Counted from the stretch's first letter, positions 9,869-22,046 are shown. The stretch: 64,000 bases of DNA from Pyrrhoderma lamaoense (GCA_002794735.1 NBAZ01000011.1:434001-498000), one strand, 5' to 3'. Notes: generated by a model from the sequence alone, not told the origin. Numbers and translations are program-made.

Positions 9869-11602
9869 ATGGCTTCCCCTTTCATCTCAATCCCTTCTGC
9901 CTTTGATCCAACTGCCCCAAGGTTTGATGGATCAAAACCTACCTCTCTACTTCGCTTTTTGGATGAGGTTTACAGTCTGGCAGCTCTGGCATACCCCAAA
10001 GACCTTAGCCAACTCAAAAGGCTGCTTGGAAGGTATGTGGATTATGATGTCAAGGAGCTATGGGAATGCCTCCCCCAGTGGCAGGATCCCTCTTCTACAC
10101 CACAGGAGCTTCGAATGGCCATCCTAGACCTTTACCCTGAGCTAGATAAGAGCTCCAGACACTCCTTTGGCGCGCTGGAAGCCCTCCTCAAGGCCTCAGC
10201 TTCTTCTGACTTCAGGTCCCCCATGGAGCTTGCTGGGTACAATAGGGACTTTCTACAGTTAAGTACCTCTCTTCTGGCTCAGAATCTAATCTCCCCTATG
10301 CAGACTGGCTCGCTCTACATGCAGGGCTTGCCCCAGTCTCTTAGGAAAGAGGTTGAGTACCAGCTTCGCCTCCAGGACCCTTATCATGACCCAGAAGCTC
10401 CATACGGCATGCCTGAGGTCCAGAAAGCGGCAGGCTATGTCCTGAACATGCAGTCTACCCAGACGCTCAAGAATCAGGGCCATCCGAGCCGGCCAAAGCA
10501 TCCTTTACCTTCAGTCTCTCCTCCTACTTCTCATGCCTCTCCTCAGCCTACTCCCCCCATTTCTACTCCTCATAGCGCGATGACCATGCATCGGACGGAC
10601 TCCAAACCTTTTCCAGTAGCCTCCCCTGATTCCACAGATTCATCTGAAAGTGGTTTGAGCGATTCAGACGAAGATTTGGACGAGGAATTGCGAGTAGAAG
10701 AGGAGGCTCTTTACCAGGCCAGGAAAAGGCTGCAAGTACTGCTTGCCAACAGAGCAGCTCGCCAGGAAGCCCACCTGGAACCCCCCAAACCTATTCCCCC
10801 TCCTCTTCAGACCTTATTCGCCCATCTGCCGCAGTCTCAGCCGCCTCCAGGTAGTTCTGGGAAAGCTATCTCAAAGAAGGTCTCATGGGCCACCCCAGCT
10901 CATACCTCTCTTTCCTCAGCTCTTCCCCCTGCCTTAGATTGCTTTGGCCGGGCTCGGTACCCCTGCTACTATGCAGACAGTCATTCTACTGACTTGTCTC
11001 AGGGCCCAGGCAACTCTTCTCTCAAGAAAACCCTCAGAAAATGCGTCCAAGAAGACCTCATGTCTCTCACCACCTCCAAGGCCTCATACCCCTCTCCTGG
11101 CTCACCTAGCCCCCCAACCACCTTCTGTGCCCTTCCAGCCGGCACTAGTGCTTCCACAAGCCCCTACACGAGCACCCCTAGCCAACAGATGCTAGAAGAG
11201 GACTCTGAGGCGCTCATAAGCACCCTTGACATGCCACATGCCCATCAGATGGCATCATGTCCTCCCTCCACCTCTACACCTCTTTCAAAGGCCTTGGACG
11301 GCTCGGTCGAAGCTGGGACACCCTTGGACAAGTCTGAACTACTCTTGGACGAAGTACAAAGGCCCCCGGATCAGCCAATCTCACAGAATTGGCCTCCTTC
11401 TCCTAGTACCTCTCCTAAACCTACCCCCTCATCTCTCCATCTCTCTACACCTCTGGTCGACCCCAGGCTGCCTCCTGAGCAGTCTGTTAACTTCATTGGA
11501 CCCCTGGCCCACTACTCTAGCCGCCTGGGTGCTCCAAATCACCGGACTCCGCCACTAGGTCCTCTACAGTGGCTGCCAAATCATACTAGGCCCCCAGACT
11601 GA
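9869..11602 (+). CDS. gag: Gag-like protein of the LTR element (577 aa)
   Basis: Starts MASPFISIPSAFDPTAPRFDG. The first 200 residues have the helical capsid-like layout of fungal Ty3/gypsy Gag: a F-x-G segment, a R-Y-V-D..ELWECLPQW block, DLYPELD and MELAGYNRDF. After about residue 205 it becomes Pro/Ser/Thr-rich with an acidic patch (SESGLSDSDEDLDEELRVEEE) and a short coiled coil. I find no CCHC zinc knuckle and no protease triad. The ORF is uninterrupted, which fits recent activity. In this element the product would form particles that are filled with an enzyme from another copy. The fold assignment rests on pattern, not alignment. Confidence 0.8.
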   Translation: MASPFISIPSAFDPTAPRFDGSKPTSLLRFLDEVYSLAALAYPKDLSQLKRLLGRYVDYDVKELWECLPQWQDPSSTPQELRMAILDLYPELDKSSRHSFGALEALLKASASSDFRSPMELAGYNRDFLQLSTSLLAQNLISPMQTGSLYMQGLPQSLRKEVEYQLRLQDPYHDPEAPYGMPEVQKAAGYVLNMQSTQTLKNQGHPSRPKHPLPSVSPPTSHASPQPTPPISTPHSAMTMHRTDSKPFPVASPDSTDSSESGLSDSDEDLDEELRVEEEALYQARKRLQVLLANRAARQEAHLEPPKPIPPPLQTLFAHLPQSQPPPGSSGKAISKKVSWATPAHTSLSSALPPALDCFGRARYPCYYADSHSTDLSQGPGNSSLKKTLRKCVQEDLMSLTTSKASYPSPGSPSPPTTFCALPAGTSASTSPYTSTPSQQMLEEDSEALISTLDMPHAHQMASCPPSTSTPLSKALDGSVEAGTPLDKSELLLDEVQRPPDQPISQNWPPSPSTSPKPTPSSLHLSTPLVDPRLPPEQSVNFIGPLAHYSSRLGAPNHRTPPLGPLQWLPNHTRPPD

Positions 11603-11894
11603 CCTATTGGACTTTCCCCCTTTTCCCCCTTCGCAAAAATACCCCTTTTTACTTATTTAACTTCATATCTCATTAGTTCTTACTTCTATCTTGACTTATG
11701 CACCTTTATTCTGGCCGCTTTTAAGGACTTTTGACTCCTTTTGGCCCATCTCTTCTTATGCTCTATGCCATATGCCCCCCCATCTTATATGCTTTATTCT
11801 CTTATTTCTTATTATCCCCTTCGCATTCCCCTTTTCCTATGACACCCCCTGATTATAGGACAAGTGGGGACACTTGTGCTAAAGTTCCCGGGGA
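11603..11894 (+). other. 3' internal region of the retrotransposon
   Basis: Pyrimidine-rich and without coding potential. It ends GGACAAGTGGGGACACTTGT and then CGGGGA directly before the 3' LTR, the only purine run that could prime plus-strand synthesis. Confidence 0.5.
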
Positions 11895-12666
11895 TGTAGG
11901 ACCAGCTAAGTGTTTGGCCGGTCGTAGTGCATTTATAATGCACTTTCTAACTCGCCCGAGAAGTCCATTGCTACTACTCGGCCGCGCGCCTCGTTCATTT
12001 CTCTTACTATTTAGCTTCACTTTCTACTCTTACTCGAGGGTAGGGTTCGTTTATACGACCCCCTCGTTTCTGATAGCTTAAACCCTTCGTCCAGTGGCAT
12101 ATAGCCACCTGGACACCATGCTTTCCTTATTATCTAACCTTTATCTCGCGTTTTGCTATATAAGCCTCCAGACTTGAGGCCGTAGTTAAGGAATTAGTCC
12201 TGAATCAATCCCCAGTGAATTCCTAGCTACTCCTCTCGGTCGCTGTCTTTCTACACCCCCCCCCCCCCGAGTAGCTCTCTACTAGTCTTCTGTACTCTTT
12301 ATCTACTTCTCTACTGCTTTATTAGGCTGCCCGGGCGCGCTCGTAACGCTCTGACCGTACCGCAAGCCGTCCGGGCGGGCTGAAATACATACACTTTTAC
12401 CTCAAAACTACAGTTTCGGTCGGGGCTCTGTTTATACGTTTCTACTACTTTTACTGGTCTGTGAAGTCTCAGCTCGCCTCGAGGTCCCTATCAGTCTCTA
12501 CAGTCCGACCGAGATCTCGGCCGGACAGCCGAGGTCGAGTATCTCGCTATTTAGCCCCCAAATCTTAGCCTGAGCATCGTGTCTGGTGTAGGCAGACTCT
12601 AAACCCCACGTCCTCGCCACTAAATACAACACCAAGGTCAAAATCTGACCAAAAGTTTAGTTTTCA
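11895..12666 (+). repeat. 3' LTR
   Basis: 772 bp, same ends as the 5' LTR, with a run of 13 C and TATATAAG at about 12157-12164. It is followed by TTGT, matching the bases before the 5' LTR. Confidence 0.93.
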
Positions 12667-13090
12667 TTGTACTGCATAACGCTTATTCTTCTCTATTTTC
12701 GTCACCTCGGATCCCAAACTATTTGACGATAACTTAGAAATATCAACAGTTGCGAGATCTATTAGAGCTACCTGACGGCAATTCCAGAGGCTTCGTGGCC
12801 CATGATATATGTACGTGGGTCTGCAGGGAACTGACTCAATAGGAAGACCTAAGAGTATAACAGTGAGCATTCAAGAGTCAGAGTCATATGATAGGATGCA
12901 ACCATACATCAGAGTGACAAACCCCCGAAGCCTGTATCTTAAGGAGTACTTCCTTCTTTCCAGGCTTCGGTATCTCGAAGTTATCAACAATCTTTAGTAC
13001 GGGAGTGTTGGGCTCATGAATAGCGGCTTGCATGGTGTGAAAAATAGTCGGATTCCTTTGAGGTTGGACTGATACTTTCTTCCTAGACAT

Positions 13091-14355
13091 CACAGGCTTT
13101 TTATACCCAAGAAAACAGTAATTTCGAAATCCTGAAGCTAGACAATGTTATGAAATGAAAATGGGAAAAACATTATTTAAGGTACGATTTGAGAATGTAA
13201 CTAGTCCGTAGTTACCCATTAAGGGTCGAAAATCTTGGTAGAGATCCGTTGTGACTCTATAGCAAGTTTCTGGATCATGTGCGAATCCATACTTGTGGTA
13301 TTTCAAATTTAAACACCACTCCTCCCAGTTCAATACAATTCAATTTTCCATCGTACGTGGCTGACCAGCGGCATCAACTGGTCATTTTGGAAACAAGAGC
13401 TCATAAGCAAAGCATGAATAACTAGTAACATAAACTCAACTCGCCTTGAGCATGACCAACATTGACTAAACCAATCTTTTGAATCTAATTCTAAACTCAT
13501 GCTTCATTCGATATGTAAGTCATCCTATTTATGATGTTTCACAATATTTGCTTTTTCCATATGCTTCGTTCTACCGTTCAACGTTTGAAGTTGACAAATG
13601 GAGTATACCAGATGAGCCTAGGGAGAGTACTGGCAGTCATATATATTTTGTCCCGTATTAGAGTTTCCAGCCTCTCTGAAATCCAACTATATCAGGAACT
13701 GACTGTAGTGGTTTCAAAAGATTAAGTAACATAACAGAGTGAGGAAAGGTCGAAGTCCCTATGTAAAGCAGAGTTACTGGTTACATCAGCTATAATCTTG
13801 GTTCTGCATTATAGCAAACTATGATTAGGTAAGATCCCGGCTTTGACAAGAAGGCCTACTCGGCGGTTTTTTGAATCTAAGTTTTGTTTCATCATGGGAT
13901 CCATAGTTTCAACCAAAATGCGATTTGGAAGAAGTCACGCAAGAAGGAAATAATGTGTAAATCATTTTCACCAGAATTCATTTGTGTCGCGATCCTTTCT
14001 CTGGTTTTAGATGGGCATTCTCATTATTAATTTATCACTTTCAGTAGAAGGTAAGCTCAGTGCAAAGAGGAGAGAATAAGTTAAAGGCGTTACAAAGACA
14101 TGCCGATCGAGGGATGATCCGCGTGTCGGGTGTACCTTTTCAGTAAAAAATGCAATCTTGCTGAGCTACACATTAGGCAGTTATCTCACATGTTTTTAAG
14201 GTACGTAATAAACTATTACATTTCACAATGATTTTCTTATGACCCCTTCTTCGTTGTAACAGTAACTAACCGGTTTGTAGGCAACATTTAATCCCTCTTT
14301 CCCAACTACTATGAGGTTTCTTTGGAGCTCATGAAAAGAGTTCTCAGACCCCGAA
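13091..14355. other. Intergenic, no gene seen
   Basis: Upstream region of the disrupted alcohol dehydrogenase and 3' region of the first OPT gene. Open frames at 13148-13333 and 13479-13725 show no family text or splice partners. Confidence 0.5.
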
Positions 14356-17300
14356 CTATGCAGTTAACCGTAAACAATAATCCGGATTTCCTTCTGGGTT
14401 CTAAAGAAATAACAGACTCAACAAACTCAATCCGAAATTTAGAGAGGCTAGAAATCGGACATACCAAAGCCCATAAGGGAAATGGCCGAACGGTCCCAGA
14501 GCCACCACCAACCTTAGGATGAGGGAAAAAGTCGTTAGATCAAGTTCAATGGAATGGGGTGGTAGATACTTACAGCGAATGTATAGACAAAGACCATCAC
14601 TTGGGTTCCACCATCAAGGGCTGCGCTCATCAAGAAGTTGTACTTGCGGAACCATCTCGGGCGATAGCGGCGCAAATAGTACTGGGAGAAAACGGCAAGG
14701 CAGAATGTGGTGAAGACGGACGTGTTAATTCCTACACTAAGATACCCCAAAGTCCAGCACAGAATGGGAGTGATGACACGGTCTGCTCCTAGTTTTGGAA
14801 ACTTCTGATGTAGAAGCCAAAACGGGACGGGGATGACAAGGCCTATTAGGATTGAAAGTGGAACAATCTGGATTTTGTATCAGCATTCCAAGTTTCAGTT
14901 ATAGTTTCTCTAGAGGAAAAATATGCATGCTACTAACGCCATATCTTCCATTAGGGGTATACAACTTGTTACCCAGAGCTCCCCAGGACACAGCATCAGC
15001 GTTAAATGACTTGAAAATGGTGAGTCACATGCTACTATTTGTAATAAGTGGCCCCACTAACCTGGACCTGTTGTCCACTCCAAACGTTTGTCCCCTGCAC
15101 ATCTAATAGGATCTCGCGCTGAGCATTAATAATGACTCTCATTATGACATAGTTCAGGAGTCCTCCAACTATGGTCCCCATGCTCTGAACAAGGAATAGG
15201 ACTCTGGGTGGAAGCTGCATAACAATCAGATTTGTGGCTCAAGATCCAGAAAGGGGATAACCTGTATACCTTTGTATACTGTCCCATTTTCAGATCACGA
15301 ATGAGACCCTGTGCTTGCTGAAGGGTGTTAGATCCGTAAAGGGTAAAGTACATATTTGCTTGTGGATTCCCTGGAATAATGGCCCCTCCAATCATCTAGA
15401 TATCAAGTCTGATTAAAAGTGACTCCAAATTATGCCTATGCAACATACTTGAACTAGACTGGTAATATCCGGAGAAAATCCAGTTATTGCATAGACAGTT
15501 ACCACGAACGGAAGGAAGATTGTACTGATGAGAATTCCAACGATCAGCCCCCACCAAGGCAAGTTTGAATGTCCAGTATAGATTGTTGCCATGGCCATGG
15601 CGAAACTAACTAAGAAAATGAGACCATACCACCATGCTGGTACTTCGGGATATATTTTCATCTTTGCACGGTGTGGATCCACGACTTCTCCGGATCGTTC
15701 GTTTCTGATCATGTCAATGATGTCACGCCCATACCAGAGGAACACGTGCACTATAGTGGCTCCGATTGCTAAATTGTTTCCGACTTTTATGGACAGTAAG
15801 AAAACATCCAGATGAGTTTGAGAAGGATGGTAGAACTCACTTTTAGTAAGGACTTGAGAAGAGGCATAAAACGGCAGTCCAACAGCCTCTAATTTTGCTT
15901 CGTCCAGCAGGAAATTGTCGTCAAGGATAGCCAATTGATCGTAATTCGTTCCATTGAAATTATACAGAGCTTGTGATAACCATGGGAAATTCTGTCCATG
16001 CCAAACGTTCTTGGCATAAACTGCACAAAATGCGATACTGATAGGTAGGAGACGTTAATTCTCTAATAATAATAACCATAAATAGGAACGGTGACTTACA
16101 TACATATCATTGTACCGAAATATAATGAAAGTTGAGTAGATAAGGGCGTGAACAACGCTCCCATGCTCCCTCCTCCAGATCCAACGTAGTTCCAGTCAAG
16201 GCAGAATGCAAACATGCCCAAACCCTCGTTCCCAGCAGCACCACCGAATATGCGCGTAAACCATGCAGACTTTCGGTTAGCGAGACAGAAAATACTAATG
16301 CCTGTGAGCGTGGGAGCAATATATTCCGGGAACCATTCCCAAACGAAGATTCCGATGAAGACAAGCCAAAAGAATTTAACTCGCTTCTTTTGTAGGAAAA
16401 TACCTTTTCCACGGTGTAGTGCATCGAATAATTGAACAGTTGGGAGAAGGTTTGGAAAGACAATGTACGTTGGATATACAAGGAAAGTACGCATCAAGCC
16501 ACCGATGCCGTATCCTATCAGCTGAGAACCGATAAGAGTAAAAATACCGACTGCCGCATTAGGGTTGATATTGTAGTATAGATCGTCTGCCTATACAAAT
16601 CATCAGCCACCACAATCTAACGTCTAGATAAAGCTGCACGAGACTTACCGCGAATATACTGATAGCTAAGGCAGACTCAGCGGCAGTAGTAGAAAATATC
16701 GTCACAGCGACATGTTCCTTAATGTCTTGAAGAAGTAAATGAGATACTTGATAGATAGAAGAGTAAATACATGAGTATAGCTGATAACTTACTGAAAGGC
16801 CCGGGGTTCATCCACTTCCAAAACCAGCTGTCGGCCATTTGTAGCTTCTCATGAGGATTACCCGTACCCGGAACGAGCTCAGCCATAGCTCTTCCCATTA
16901 TATATCCGATAATTTGAAGGAATAGTTGAGATACAAATACAGTTTGAGGTCGAAAGTACTAGAGATAGAAATAAAACAGGATATCAATCATATGCGATGT
17001 AAGTACTTGATTCATGCACGACTTCGAGTGAGGAAACGACTGACAAAAATCTGGCCAAGGACAGCTCCAAAGCAGCTTAGCCCAAGACCGAGGAACCATG
17101 TCCTGAAAGTCATAATCGGAAGTGTCGGATCATCCTCTAGAGAGATAAGACGTGTAGCTACGTCAATATCCGTTTCTGGAAGACGAGGCATTAGTCAGGG
17201 AACAAGACCATAAACATATATGTTTAAGAAGAGATGATGTGGTTGCCTACCTATAGGGCGTTCGTGCCCCCCTGAAGTACCGTCGTCCCAAACGTCGACA

Positions 17301-17401
17301 GGAGTGGAAGAGACACTGATAGAGTCTTTCTCATGCTTTTCGTCAGATAAGTCTTTGCGTTCTATGTCAGATGGTAAGTCTGTGAGCGAAGGCAGAGACA
17401 T
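14356..17401 (-). CDS. OPT family oligopeptide transporter (copy 1)
   Basis: Proton-coupled small-peptide transporter of the plasma membrane, with about a dozen exons. It starts MSLPSLTDLPSDIERKDL at 17401 with a Ser/Asp-rich cytosolic tail. The membrane part begins PIMTFRTWFLGLGLS, then FRPQTVFVSQL, GNPHEKLQMADSWFWKWMNPGPF and IKEHVAVTIFSTTAAESALAI, all OPT landmarks (NPGPF and KEH). Later exons give GGLMRTFLVYPTYIVFPN, GNEGLGMFAFCLDWNYVG, EVPAWWYGLIFLVSFAMA and GYLSVGINTSVFTTFCLAVF. The last coding exon reads NPEGNPDYCLRLTA before a TAG at 14356-14358. The usual W-W-G-N near the C-terminus is not seen in this model (PFPLWAL instead), so the last splice junction could be different. It forms a tandem pair with the gene at 19054. 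Confidence 0.9.
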
Positions 17402-19053
17402 ATCGTCGAGCTATTGTCAGGAGAGTGGTTACGGAAGGAGGAGAGAGATCTATAGAAAGTTTACAGAGTGGAAAGAGAGCACCCTTCACTGACAAAGAGT
17501 CCCTGCCCCTTCAAGTCTTATTTATACTTTATCAGGTAGAATGCCCCATGAGAGTTCCACCAAACGCGATATCGTACCCAAAATAGCTACCCAAACTCCC
17601 ATATGGAACTTCATGATAAAGAATTGAATGAACTAAGGTAAGAAGCACATAGTTTTTCGCACACGTTAGATAATATGAAATAAGCAAAGCAAACGAAGCA
17701 TATGGTTTCTTGATTTTGTAGAGGTTAAATAAAGAGACAGGTGCATAACGGAACGCGGAATGATCCATCGTGCCTATTCTCATTTGGCAAAAAGGACACG
17801 ATAAAAGGCACCAACCACAGCATAATATCGTACGCAGCGATGTTTCACTAGTACAAGAGGAGTAGCTTAGCACATAGAGCCACCTCCTGAGAATTCATAC
17901 AGGTACCGCCAGGTCAACAGAAGCAAGTTAGCTTCTTCCAACTTTGTGGAAAAAAAGACTTGAGGGTGAGATTAATGTTCCCAGAATAGCGATAGAATTT
18001 CAACTTATATCAAGGATGGAGGTAAGAGCGAGGACATGTCTGGTGAGCACATAAAGATAAGAAATTGGTCTTGCTCTTCGCAATAGCTTCCGATGGAACA
18101 TAATTCTCCCCTGGTCGAGGTATCTTTATTACGCTCCGAAGGAGCCGCGATCGCAAGGACCTCATGCTGTACGTGCTAAGGAGTAGCTACCTGCAAGCAA
18201 ACGTTAACCGGTGTCTAAACTCAGGTACTTTGGATTATTTTAATAATTAACAATGATATCATGCAATTCAATTGGGGGTATAGAGCCTTTAGAATCGGTT
18301 CAAAACCAATTCACGAAACAACAGCATCGTGCATCTGTACTTCAGCCCTGAAGTCGCTGACATCAGTGAGCGGGACTGCCCGTCAATGGATGCAGAAACG
18401 TACAGGGATGAGGCCACCTAGACAACCAATATGGTAAAAATAGAATCAAAGGGTACCTACAAGACGAAGGTAAACTGCGGAAAGTCAATTGACCCTGGAA
18501 GAACCATATTTATAACCTTTAATATTATGTCATCGTCGCCTCGAACTTCGGCTGACTTCGAGTTTTACTAGATACTGGCTTCCGTCAGGTGAACTAAGAA
18601 GTTTATGCACATGAAGATATTGATTTCGCTGTTGAAGGATCGAAAGATTGTTTTTCTTTTCAAATTCTTGGATTCAAAATGTCAAATAACTGATAGACTT
18701 ACAGATTGCGTAAGCTTACTAGTAAGGTTCGATAATACGGAATCTATCAAAGATTCGGGCCGGATGCGAATGTCATTGATTGATATATGATGATGGAAAT
18801 TATACGTTGTTCTAGAGAAGCAGTAATACACGATAGAAGAATACCAGTGTCCACTTGGCACCTGAAGTTTCGCCCAAATCCCAAAACGAAATCAAGACAA
18901 CTAATAGGATAGTGAATACAACATAAAACTGAGATAAAATACATAAAAATACTGGTGCATCAGATATTGTCAGTTCAGGAACCAAAGCAAAGGAAAGAAG
19001 CTCCGACAGTGATGGTAACAGGTGAAAAAAAGAAATACAAGAGATTAGAATGT
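17402..19053. other. Intergenic between the two OPT genes
   Basis: 1.65 kb holding the promoter of OPT copy 1 and the 3' end of OPT copy 2. I find no convincing gene. The frame at 17532-17873 is uninterrupted but has no recognisable protein text. Confidence 0.5.
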
Positions 19054-22046
19054 TCACCAGGCGCTAGGTCCGAACTTTGCATTCGAGCCAAGCCCAAGAT
19101 TTGGTTGATAGTTGAAATCGTCAGTCTTTTTATACACAGTATTTCCCCACCAATTTAATAAGCCATCCGAACCAATGGAACCATTTTTAGGGTACTGTAA
19201 TGCAAAGAAGATAATCATGACCGAGATTGCGTAGCCAGAGTCCAAAGCGGCACTTAGCACGTAATTGTACTTCGTCCACCAAGAAAATCCACGTCGTCTG
19301 ATAATGTACTGAAAGATAAAACCAACCAGGGTCCACGGTACATAATTACTTGCCGAGGCGGGAGGTATTAAACTAGTACCGGCGAATATGACAGGCAAGC
19401 TAAAAAAAGATTTGTCATTATCAGAACGGTATTGTAGAGCATCGATGAAGAGCTTACTTTATGTACCGAAGAACGGAGTTCGGCCAGCGCTTCATCAGTG
19501 CCCATGGTATAAGAGGAGCAACGGCACCAGCAAGGAAGAAGTACGTGAGAGAATGATATAACTCTCCCGAGGAGAACTGTAACTTTGGACCTATCACACC
19601 CCATACCACGCTCGCAGTTCCAAACACTTGTGTGCTCGGACATGTGAATCCATCTTCTTGATCGGAAGAGCAGATATCTGGTATGTTCTCGAACATCCAT
19701 GCTTGAACTCCCAGCTGAACGGTCCCTGCTAGTGCAGTAGCTATCGTTTGGGCAACAAAGAGGATTCGAGGCGGCACTTTCATATAGTGACCGAGCTTAA
19801 AATCGGAGCTGAATTGTAGTGCCTGAGCCATAGTAGTATAACCCCAAGTCTTGAATAGCATCATGGCAACCGGTCTACCCGGAAGCGCGTATCCAATGAT
19901 GAGTTCTGTGATCACATTTAACCCAATCTGTTGGTTAGTTATCGCTTGTATGATACCTAAAAAGCATTCAGATTCAGTACTAGCTGGAGACTTGGAGTGT
20001 GCGTACCAACGGGGACTACGTATGCAAGAGCTATTGAATAGTAAAGTCAATATTTCTCGGAAAAACAAGGAGAAGAAACACTATTCACAGATGAGAAGAG
20101 CGAGACAAAAAGCCCAGACAGGCATTTGAGAATCCCAAACCTCGATTCCGATGACTCCAAATACAAACATGCTAACTATACTCCTAATTAGTAGCTGGTA
20201 TGACAGTGAAACGCACATTATCTAGACCTACCAAAAATACAAAGATACCACCAAGTGGGCACTTGTCTATAACGGCTCATGAGGCGGGCATGAATATCAG
20301 GTTGTTCATTCAGACTTCGTCGACTTTGTATCCATATTTGCTTCCTAAAATACAGGATTGTGTGCATAATCGTAGCTGTAATCGCAGCAAAGCTGAGACC
20401 ATAACTCATCACAAATGTCGTTGAGAGGAACAGTGGGCTATAAGAATGGTATGCTGCCTCGTCAAATGTACCATTGGGCCTAAGAATACGGTTTAGATCA
20501 TATTGTGATCCTGTATTGTCATAGCTTGTACGACTCGATATCGGCATGTAGCGAGCATACCACGTATTCGTGAAGTATAAAATTGGTGTCAAGATCCAGA
20601 AGAAGATCGCGAAACCAGCTGCTATATTTGCTTCTGCCCACCAAGGAGTTGCTAGTGGACTACCAATGTAAGCAATTTGACCCCAATCAAACTAAGTAGA
20701 TAGTAAGTAAAACATACGATACACTGCTGGGCTTCTACTTACTGTCAAGACGCTCATGCCTAAGCCACTAGTATATCCAAAGAGTTGGTTTACAGTCCGA
20801 TTCTTGGGAAATATCCAAGTCACCCAGCTAAAAGTAGAAAGAGCGGTAAAAAGATAGCAGGGAAGAAAATGCCAAAAAACAGATCCTAAAAATGCGAAAA
20901 TGAAGAAACGTTCTCGACTGACACCACCGCGAGAACCTACTCCAGCATACTGTTGAGAATGAAGAGTATTAAATAATGCACAAGATACAAGATTTGCAGG
21001 CCATACTATAGTAGAATATATATAAGCGAATATTTCCCAGATTCGAACTGAACAATACGTACTCATTGATGGAGGGGAAACTAAGAAACGCTTCCCTATC
21101 CCACCCATGGCAAAGCCCAATAGCTGAGTACTCATGACAATAAGCCATTGATATGAGAATGGGGGGTGTTGCTTATAGAAAACTCGTTGTACCGCAATGA
21201 TATCAGTTGCGTAAGCAGATGCCGCACCAACACCACCCATGATGGTAACAAGTACGTGTTCCTTGACGGTAAAAGGTCCCGGGTTAAGTGGTATACCTCG
21301 GATAGACACATTAGGTACAGTTGCAGCCCATAGCCTGCCTAAGGGAAAGGAAAGTAATTGAGGTACAAGCTAGAGTAGAAGATAGGAACAATAAACTTTA
21401 GAGGTTAGCTCGGGAAGAAGAGAAGTACTCACTCCGGTTATTGACACCGATGGGTATCGAAAAAAGAAAAACTGATTGAGTCCAGGTATGAATATAGCAA
21501 ACACAGCGCCAAGGATCCATGTACGTATTGTGTTCACTGGCATTTCTGGATCATCGGTATTAGCAACAGCGGACCGTACCTCTGGATATGGTGAATCGTC
21601 CTCTGTTAAAGTCAAGTCCGAGGTATTAGCACACATACATGCGAAGATGATTTTATTTTGACACTTACCATAAGACATCCCTTGTATCTCATATTCGAGA
21701 TTTGGATCATCAAACTCCACATCCTCAGGGGTATCTATTTCTATCATTAACAAATAGAATTTGTCAGGAATCGGAAGCAGGTTTACTCACCATATGGATG
21801 TTCCCCTTTCTCCATTTCAGCTTTTGCATCATATACATATCTTTGAGAGCTATAGCTAGTTCTTCTCTCCAAGCTATATGAATAGCGATATTGTCCATAG
21901 TTTTGAACGACGTCTTCTTCATAAGCAGGTGAACGATGTTCGTGTGAATTGGAGGAACTGTGCCGATGCCCGTTCTGCAGACTAAGATCACTCCCACTAG
22001 CCTCACTCTGCTCGGTGCTGTATGAGCGCCGTTGTTCATCCGTCAT
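19054..22046 (-). CDS. OPT family oligopeptide transporter (copy 2)
   Basis: Second tandem OPT transporter. I take ATG at 22044-22046 (MTDEQRRSYSTEQ); the frame is open further 5' to about 22109 but holds no ATG, so an extra first exon is possible. A long hydrophilic Ser/Tyr-rich tail is followed by EVRSAVANTDDPEMPVNTIRTWILG and the landmarks NPGPFTVKEHVLVTIMGG, PSMIWPANLVSCALFNTLHS, PCYLFTALSTFSWVTW and ATPWWAEANIAAGFAIF. Then come YRQVPTWWYLCIF, NVITELIIGYALPGRPVAMM and GHYMKVPPRILFVAQ. The C-terminal exon carries LLNWWGNTVY and ends GPSAW with a stop at 19054. Apart from the doubtful 5' end it appears intact. It is clearly diverged from copy 1, so the duplication is old. Confidence 0.9.

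Larger units (their letters stand above)
8641..12666 (+). mobile_element. Non-autonomous LTR retrotransposon with gag only (TR-GAG-like, Ty3/gypsy-type)
   Basis: The 4,026-bp element is bounded by two almost identical LTRs (770 and 772 bp) that begin TGTAGG and end TTTTCA. The flanks share TTGT (8637-8640 and 12667-12670), a likely 4-bp target-site duplication. The internal 2,484 bp hold one large ORF (9869-11602) and no protease, reverse transcriptase, RNase H or integrase in any frame. A primer-binding-like TGGAGCCCACCG starts 2 bp after the 5' LTR. The element is in the sense direction on the plus strand, opposite to the interrupted alcohol dehydrogenase. It is more GC-rich than its surroundings. 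It should depend on an autonomous relative elsewhere for reverse transcription and integration. Confidence 0.9.
7477..13090 (-). pseudogene. Alcohol dehydrogenase gene disrupted by LTR retrotransposon
   Basis: A zinc alcohol dehydrogenase different from the one at 1-916. The 5' part is exons 12908-13090 (IHEPNTPVLKIVDNFEIP, then SGVCHSD), 12772-12848 (VFLLSQFPADPRTYIMGHEASG, with the GHE zinc motif) and 12667-12718 (LGSEVTKIEKNKRYAV). Coding text resumes at 8640 beyond the transposon: GGHAEYAVVDEQFLVPV, AADAGITAWHAVKTTAE, the Rossmann loop GIGGLGLLAVQFAVSLGAE with D as the cofactor-binding acid (VDMK, suggesting NAD), then GRIVIV|VGVSDQN and a C-terminus GLLHPVIDRVPL..VLSRKV, with stop at 7477-7479. 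The structural-zinc lobe next to the insertion does not read in one frame. No full enzyme is expected. If the insertion allele is not fixed, other strains may carry an intact gene. Confidence 0.85.

Noticed and set aside
10743..11558. Extra frames inside the retrotransposon gag (64, 83 and 110 codons) as possible overlapping genes
   Set aside because: Pro/Leu/Ser-rich shadows of the Pro-rich Gag tail, with no pol motifs and no own family text.
17532..17873. A 113-codon frame between the OPT genes
   Set aside because: No recognisable motif and no splice partners; lies in promoter space of OPT copy 1.
18285..18320. GGTTCAAAACC resembling a tRNA T-loop
   Set aside because: No acceptor, D or anticodon stems can be drawn around it.
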